Below are positions 57,963 through 64,000 of a stretch of 64,000 bases of DNA, piece after piece. A program made the position numbers and the translations under genes. Under the pieces are notes generated by a model, which had not been told where the DNA came from, made no database searches, and saw only the letters and a list, made by a program, of their open reading frames with translations. Position 1 is the first letter of the stretch; every line of letters starts with the position of its first letter. Origin of the DNA: Amblyornis subalaris (Eukaryota; Chordata; Aves; Passeriformes; Ptilonorhynchidae); the NCBI GenBank assembly GCA_018881555.1, contig JACAXG010000201.1, positions 698,511-762,510 on the forward strand. Direction: 5' to 3'.

Positions 57963-58323
57963 CTTGGAAGCGGTGCCCGAAGAAGCGGTTCCGCAGCACC
58001 CAGGGGTAAAAGTTGAGCGGGTCGCGGTGCTGCGGCCCGAAGAAGGGGTGGGGGTGCGGCAGGGCCGAGCCCCCCAGCTGGGGGGGCCCGACGGGCAGCG
58101 CCGGGTGCCCCACGGCCTCGGGGAAGACGAGCTCGGCGCTGCCGTACAGGGCCCGGCCGGCGGCTCCCTGGAAGCCGGGGGCGAAGGCGGCGGCGTCGGC
58201 GGCCGCGGCGGGGCCGGGGTAGGCGAGGGCGGCGGGGCGCGGGGGGTCCTCGGGGCCCAGGGGGGTGTCCTTGCCCACCAGGGACTCGATGGTGAAGCAG
58301 CGCTTGGCGGACGGCTGGAACAT
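57963..58323 (-). CDS. EMX1: EMX1 coding exon 1 (start codon, repressor and YPW motifs)
   Basis: Starts ATG at 58323-58321 with [20 protein letters not shown], the family N-terminus. FTIESLV (residues 10-16) is an eh1-like motif of the kind that recruits Groucho/TLE co-repressors. An Ala-rich stretch follows (about 39-49). [16 protein letters not shown] and [20 protein letters not shown] then [10 protein letters not shown] end the exon; FYPWVLR is the hexapeptide-like motif. Donor caa g|gtgagc, phase 1. The assembled protein is 237 residues (exon 1: 120, Gly121 across the junction, exon 2: 61, exon 3: 55), shorter than human EMX1 in the Gly/Ala-rich N-terminal part. This start is chosen for its family match; an in-frame ATG at 58536 would add 71 residues. 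Confidence 0.97.
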
Positions 58324-59040
58324 GGTGTGAGCCGGGAGCGGGGCGGGGGGGGGCCGGAGCGGGGCCGGTCCTGCGGGTGCGCGCGTGTGTGCGGTGTGTG
58401 TGTGTGTGCGTGTGCGAGAAACCTCCCCCTGGGCACGGCGCACACACACAAACCCCCGCGCTCGCTCGCCCGCCCGCCCGCCCGCTCCCACCCCCGCGCC
58501 CCGCGCCCGCCCCGCCGCCCACCCGCGGGCGCCCACGCGGCCCCGAGCCCCGGGCGGCCGCTACAAATACGGGCGGTACCTGGCGGGGCCCCCGCGCGGG
58601 GGGCGGCCTCACCTGCGCGGGGAGGGCAGCGGGAGGCAGGGCCGGGATGGGGAGGGCAGCGGCGGAAAGGGCCGGGCGGGACGGGCTGCGGGAGGTGGAG
58701 GAGGCAGGGGGAGCGAGAGGAGGCCGGGGGAGGCAGGGGAGGACGAGGGGAGACGGGAAGAGTCAGAGGAGGCAAAAGGAGGCCGGGGGAGGCAGGGGAA
58801 GGCACGGGAGGTAGAGACGGGCAGGGGAGGACGAGGGGAGGTAGTGGAGAACAAGGGGAGGACCAGGGGAGACGAGGAGAGGCAAGGGAGGCAAGAGGAG
58901 GCCGGGGCCGGCGGGGGAGGACGAGGGGAGGCAGGGACAGGCAGGGGGAGATGGGGCAGGAAGGGGAGGCAGAGGAGGCAAGAGGGGACAGGGGCAGGCA
59001 GGGGAGGAAAAGGAGGCAGAGGACGCAGAGAGCGCCCGAA
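58324..59040 (-). promoter_or_regulatory. EMX1: EMX1 5' region and promoter CpG island
   Basis: Very CpG-rich DNA continuous with exon 1. It contains a TG/CA inverted repeat at 58399-58450, a possible weak TATA-like 'ccgtatttgtagc' on the - strand at 58562-58574, and a G-rich (+) stretch at 58620-59040. The transcription start is not resolved from sequence alone. Confidence 0.65.
58620..59040. repeat. GGGAGG-rich tract with quadruplex potential
   Basis: Repeated 'ggggaggcaggggaggacga', 'gaggcaagaggaggccgggg' motifs over 420 bp on the + strand (C-rich on the EMX1 sense strand). Many G runs of three or more at short spacing. Confidence 0.9.
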
Positions 59041-60200
59041 AAACTGGACTGGAGCCGCTCCCGCAGGCGCGCCGCGAAGTTGTGGGAGAGGGGCTCCGGC
59101 TGCGGGGGGTTTTCCCTCCGTCTTTTAAAAAAAAAAAAAAAAAATTTAAAAAAATCTTTAAAAATTCTTCATTTTTTCCTCTTCTTTTAGTTTCCCCCCT
59201 CCCCTCTTTTTTTTTTTTTTTTTGGCTATTTGAATGAATAAAACCAAGCTCCCCGCAGCGGCGGCGCGGAACTCCGGCCCGCGGGGGGAGGACAGGTGAA
59301 GCCACCCCCGCCGCTCCCCCCTCCCGCGCGAGCTCCGCTCCCCTCCGCGGAACCCCCTTCCAAAGGCAGGACCTTCCCCCGGACAAAACCCCTTCCCACG
59401 GGTCCGATCCTGCGCTGGGAATTAAAAACAACAAATTGAAGCTCCCAATAAGAGGCGATCTGGGCCGTTTTCCCCCGGCGCGGGGGGATGCGCGGGCGCG
59501 CAGCCCCTGTGCGGGCCGGTCCCGAGTTCACTCCGCAGTTTGGCTCTGCTCGGAGTTTTGTTGGCCCGCGGAGGCGGGGGCCAGCCCTCCCCTCCCGCAC
59601 AAAGGGGGTTGAAAGTCTATTTTCCACTTGGCTGGATTGAAATACTCCGCGCNGGATCCTTCCCCCCGCGGAGAGGAGAGCGCTGCTGCGCGCCCGCGGG
59701 CTTTGCGCGGACGCGCTCCCGCAAGAGCCCGCGGGAAGGAGGCTGGGGGGAGGAAAGGAAAAATTACGCGAAATCCCAGAGAAGTGGAAGCCTAAAAATG
59801 GAGCGAGAGAGTCGGCAAAGCGTTTTTATTTTTATTTTCATTTCCGCAAGAGAGACGGAGAGGAAAAAATAATCGACATTTAAAATATATTATAAATAGA
59901 TTTTTAAAAAATATATTTCTATTTTTTTATATTAAAAATGGAAATAAAGAAGCGGAGTTGGGTGAGAGAGCTGGCGGAGAGGGCACGGAGCGGGGAACAC
60001 CCGCGGAGGGATGGGGATGGGAAGAGGATGGGAAGGGGAAGGGATGGGGAAGAAGGGGAAGGGGAAGGGATAGAGATGAGGAAGGGGAAGGGAAAGGGAT
60101 GGGATCGGGAAGGGGAAGAGGATACGGGGACAGCTCGGCTCGGTCACGGAAACTGTGCCCGGCTCCGGACCGNTTCTAGCCTTTAATTTAAATCAATTTA
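59041..60200 (-). promoter_or_regulatory. EMX1 upstream region, AT-rich blocks within CpG island shore
   Basis: 59120-59225 has poly-A and poly-T runs. 59400-59960 is repeat-free with 'aacaaattgaagctcccaat' and 'aatcgacatttaaaatatat'. 60000-60120 is a 'ggggaagggatgggg'-type purine tract. The arrangement suits a proximal regulatory region; no specific factor can be named. Confidence 0.4.
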
Positions 60201-61802
60201 ATCCAATTGAATTCAATTTAATTTCTTGTTTTTCTTTTTTTTTCCCGACCTTTTCCCTGCCCCCAGGGCCGGGGCGGGGGAGCTGCGGCCCCTCCGCTCC
60301 TGCCCTGCCCCAGCCGCCCGTGCGGAGCGGGCGCTGCGGGATCCGCGGCCCCGGAGCGCGGCGCGGGGCCGGGATTTCGTTTCCTGCGGATCTCCCTCGT
60401 TTTCAGCATCCTCCGCCGGGGAAAAATGGAAAAGGCGGCCGGGCTCCGGCTGCTTCCCATGGGATCCCCGCCGGCAGCATCTCCCATCCGCGCCCTGTCC
60501 CCACTGGAACATTTTTTGGGGAGGGAGCTGCTTTGGTTTGGGGGTAAATCGCCCTCCCAGAAATTTATAAATCTTTAATCTGATTTTTTTTTTCCCCATT
60601 CGCCCCGGCAGTTTCCAGTCCCGGCTCAGGGTCCAGGCGAGGCTGCTTGGATGCTCCGAAGGGAACCGAGGAGCTGCTACTCTGAAACCGCTCGAGAAAC
60701 CCAAATCTATCTTTAAATTTCTTTTTGCCCTCCAGTCCCAGGCCTGCTCCCAGCTCCAGGATAATTCAAGCGGGATTTTTATCCCCTGTGGGAATGAACA
60801 CGGACCCGCCGAGCGGGTGTCTTGCTCCGGCTCGAGTTGCCCCCGGTTTATTAAGGGGAAAACTTTATCCCCTGAATGCCCAGGAGGAGGGGAGCCGGGA
60901 TCCTGCCTTCCCGCTGGATTGCCGGCCGGGAGGAGCTCCGGGAGGGGGAGAAAGGCATTTTCCTTTTTAACGAAAGAGCCGCCGGCCGTGCGAGCGCAGC
61001 CCAGGGACGGCAGGGGCCGGGCTGGGGGGGCTGCGCCGGGATCGGGGGGTGCTGGGGGGGAAAAGGGGGGATGCGGTGCCTGTGAAAGTCCAACCGGGAG
61101 GATTCTGCAAGGGGCAAACGAAGGAGGAGCGAAGGAGAGGGAAAGAGGGGCAGGACAGGCACCACAAACCGGCCGCGGGGTCGGGGGCGGAGGGTCACTC
61201 GTGGGGGCGTTTGGGGTGGCAGAGGGACGGCGGGGCCATCCCTGCGTCCGTGTCCGCGTCCATCCGCGCCCCCAGACCGAGCTGCCGCCCGTGCCCGTGC
61301 CCGTGCCCGCGGCGGGAGCGGGAGCGGGAGCGGGGCTGGCTCGGGCCGGGTGCCGGCCCCTCGTTAATCGGTAACGCCGCGGCCCCGGCATCAAAGGCAC
61401 CATTGGAAAATCAGCCCCGGGCCCCGGAGCGTGGCCACGGGCACGGCTCGGCCGCGATGTTAAAAGTTGACTTCAAAGTGCCGGATCATTTCCTCCTCGC
61501 CTCTCCCACCCGCTCTTCCCGTGGGCACAGCTCCTTCCCCTGCCCGGGTTCTTCTCATCGGCCACCAGCTGCAGCCCTGAAGGGAAGAAGGGGGAAATGG
61601 GGTCGTATTTAGGGCTGGGAGGTTAAGGAGGTCCCTTCCCTGCTTCCTTGGCTTTTATTTTGTTTTAATTTTTCATTTTCTTGGTTCAGGAATATTCTGG
61701 ATTGGAATAAATTGTCCCTGAAGAAGCCAGTTCCAGCAGGTTATTCCTGTCACCTTCCTCACTGTCCCTTTTTAAGGCAGTTTTGCCAGCTGGTCCATCA
61801 GT
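60201..61802. promoter_or_regulatory. EMX1 distal upstream region with candidate elements
   Basis: CpG-rich with embedded AT-rich text at 60540-60870 ('aatttataaatctttaatct', 'ggtttattaaggggaaaact') and 61360-61490 ('cctcgttaatcggtaacgcc', 'gatgttaaaagttgacttca'). These look like unique sequence and are candidate conserved elements. No exon seen. Confidence 0.4.
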
Positions 61803-61815
61803 GATGGATGGATGG

Positions 61816-61851
<36 letters not shown>

Positions 61852-61866
61852 AGGAATGGATGGATC
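61803..61866. repeat. (GATG)n tetranucleotide microsatellite
   Basis: About 15 GATG copies with minor interruptions, running directly into the antisense CR1 tail at 61866. A degenerate patch of the same motif lies at 61975-62032. Confidence 0.95.
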
Positions 61867-61975
61867 ATGGAATCACAGAATCAGAATATCCTGAGCTGGA
61901 AGGGACCCACGGGATCACAGAGTCCAGCTGCTGGCCCTGGACAGGACACCCCAACAATCCCACCCTGTGCCTGAT
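61866..61975 (-). mobile_element. CR1 LINE 3' fragment
   Basis: 'catggaatcacagaatcaga', 'atatcctgagctggaaggga', 'ggacaggacaccccaacaat'. Same subtype as the copies at 14900 and 22550. Confidence 0.93.
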
Positions 61976-62032
61976 GGATGCATGTGCCAGATGGATGGAG
62001 GGATGCATGGATGGATGCATGGATGGGAGGAA

Positions 62033-64000
62033 GGAATGACATGGGAGTGGTGGGGACAGTGAGATGTACATTGGCACGGATGGCTGGCTGTGGTCTATGG
62101 GATCAGGCTGATGGAGAGAGGATCCCACCCCCACGTCTGGGAATGGGAAGCCGCCCAGATCCCACAGTTCTGGGCTGGGAGAGGCCATTCCAGCAGGGAA
62201 AGCTGCTGGGTTCTCACCCTCCTCCACAGGGCTCTCGTCGGCTTTTCCACGGGGGCTGCATCCACCCTCCCCCGCCCAAACCCTGCACAGGGCTGGTGGC
62301 CCTGGAGTGACAGGTCCTGGTTGGCTTTGGGCGCACTCAGGGGTGGGAGATCCCGAGGGCCCTCGGTGTGGGCACGGCTGTGGCTGCAGCCTCGTGTCGG
62401 GAACAGGAATTCCGAGCTTGCCGAGCAAACAGNATTTTGCGCCCAGGTCCTTGTAGACATTGGACATCCAGGGCCTGACAGGATCGTCTCCAGCACTGAA
62501 ACATCTCCAGGTGTTTGTGCAGGTGCCCGTGGCCCTGACAAAGCCTTTTCAGGAGCTGTGGCACCCTCAGGCATCGGTGGCCCTGGGACAGGGATTGCTC
62601 CGGTCACTCCTGCTCGGCACNGTGACACAGGACAGGGATTTTGGGACAGCCATCCAAACCCCATCAGCTGAGAGTGCTGTGCAGAAGTTGGGAATTTGGG
62701 GACCTTTGCCCTGAGCTGGTGCCTGACCTTGGGGACCCCATGTGCCCNGTTTGGCTGCCATGAGCTGGCTCTCCCACAGCAGAGCCCATGGAAGGCAGGA
62801 GCTCTGGAATGCTGGATTTGAGGCAGCGTCAACATCTCCCGCTTGTGACACGACGTGTGAGGGCAGCACTGGTGCCACAGGGACCTGCAGCGCTCACGGC
62901 TCCAGGGGTGGCATCAGCTGCCAGGCAGAAGGGGGACATGGCCCTCCCTGGGCACCTGAATCCCTGGAATCTCCACAGCGAGGGTCCGACCCAGCCCCCC
63001 AAACCCGAACTGCTGCCCTTGGTTTGTTGTCCCGGTCCCTGTGGTGGCAGCAGCGGTGGCTCTGTGGCACTGCCATGTCCTGGCTGGGAGCAGACCCCTC
63101 CCTCATCCCTGATCCTTTAAATCTCCTCAAGGTGCTGTGGTGAGGAGCTCCGTGCTCCAGCACCGATTCCTGGGGCTGGTTTGGAGGGTTTATCCCACTG
63201 GCAGCCCCGAGAAGAGCTCATCCATGGGGTTTGGGGTCAGCCAGTCCTCCCCAGTGCTTTAGGGGGTGGAGATTGGTCACCCAGTTAATGTCCCACCACG
63301 GATCCCCCCGCAGGGTTATCAGNTGTCACCGTCAGAAATGCTCTTCCACGCATGGCAGGGTCATCATTCCAGCAAAAATGTCCTTCTGGCAGAGCTGGGG
63401 GAATTTCCACACAGGAAATTGCACATCCAGCCCCGGGGAGGCTTTGGGAGCTCCCTGGATGGCACCGGAGCGTGACCCNCACCTCAGCCCCCCCCAGGCT
63501 CCTGCTGGCTCAGCTCCAGCAGCCAGGAAAGAAATGTTCCCTGTGAGACTGCACTGATGCCGGGGCAAGGGAACCACGGAGAGAGGAGCTGTCTCCACTG
63601 GGATCCTGGGAGAGCCTCCCCAAAACCCCATGGGCACCTCTCAGGGTCACATTAAGGGGGATCAGCAGCTCCCCTCACCTTCCCAATAAACCATTACATG
63701 GCATCAGGACACTGCATCAGCCACCTCCGAATGTCACTTAGAGACACCAAACGTCCCCACACAATAAAACCACNGCTGGGAATTCTCCTGCTTTCCTGCC
63801 TCCTTTCCCACACAGGGAGCTTTGGTGTCGGAAGCACCTGGTGCCTTCTATGGGAACACCTGGGGTTGCTTTTCATGTGGCACCCAGGAAAATCGGGATG
63901 TGNATCACCCAGGGCCTCTCTTCCGGCTTTTCCAGAGCTTGGTGAGGGCAGGGAATTGGGGACACCCTGGGGACACCTGGGAGCGGGGTGGGATTTAAAG
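62033..64000. other. Upstream flank, no gene recognised
   Basis: GC-rich DNA with isolated Ns. In human the next gene on this side is SPR (sepiapterin reductase); I searched for its hallmark short-chain dehydrogenase segments and saw none. No CR1, tandem repeat or strong regulatory signature. Confidence 0.5.

Noticed and set aside
49678..58323. EMX2 instead of EMX1
   Set aside because: C-terminus reads GSHHINRWR and [10 protein letters not shown], matching EMX1, and the neighbour is SFXN5, the human EMX1 neighbour.
57793..59190. 465-codon + strand open frame opposite EMX1 exon 1
   Set aside because: CpG-rich DNA with few stops; Gly/Arg/Ala-rich low-complexity product; the - strand has the true gene with splice sites and family match.
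62033..64000. SPR gene, expected neighbour of EMX1 in human
   Set aside because: No short-chain dehydrogenase motifs recognised in any frame.

Overview
The window reads as a segment of a bird genome, probably a GC-rich microchromosome-like region. It is dotted with truncated chicken-repeat-1 (CR1) LINE 3' ends, recognised by their conserved 3' text and their ATTCTRTGR-type tails, and it contains many GC-rich minisatellites. There are no bacterial-style operons. Nearly all long open frames are spurious products of GC-rich or repetitive DNA. Two assembly gaps (about 1800-2218 and 42608-42739) and many isolated single N bases are present.

Only two protein-coding genes can be supported. On the + strand are the last five coding exons of SFXN5 (sideroflexin-5, a mitochondrial inner-membrane carrier) at 7653-7743, 11907-12022, 14078-14163, 23689-23806 and 41289-41366. 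Splice phases join exactly and give 162 C-terminal residues ending in YNKGL. On the - strand is a complete three-exon EMX1 homeobox gene: exon 1 at 58323-57963, exon 2 at 56256-56072 and exon 3 at 49845-49678. It encodes 237 residues with an eh1-like motif, a YPW motif and a 60-residue homeodomain split at the Q44/V45 intron. The genes are tail to tail, about 8.3 kb between stop codons, as in the human SFXN5-EMX1 neighbourhood.

Layout: 1-7652 is SFXN5 intron with CR1s and minisatellites. 7653-23806 holds four SFXN5 exons and their introns. 23807-41288 is one 17.5-kb last intron holding CR1s, CpG-rich patches and several AT-rich blocks. 41367-49130 is the SFXN5 3' side and intergenic DNA, with a pentanucleotide microsatellite, an AT-rich island and a 52-bp-type minisatellite. 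49130-58323 is EMX1, with tandem repeats in intron 2 and a strong purine/pyrimidine strand bias in intron 1. 58324-64000 is the EMX1 CpG island, promoter and upstream DNA.

SFXN5 is a metabolic gene and EMX1 a forebrain patterning regulator, so they are not expected to act in one pathway. The more interesting reading is regulatory: SFXN5 introns contain low-repeat, AT-rich blocks with clustered TAATTA homeodomain-type sites, and these are candidates for EMX1 (or SFXN5) enhancers, with SFXN5 as bystander. This is inference; conservation was not computed. I found no RNA gene, CRISPR array, intact transposon or endogenous retrovirus, and no evidence for an unknown protein system.
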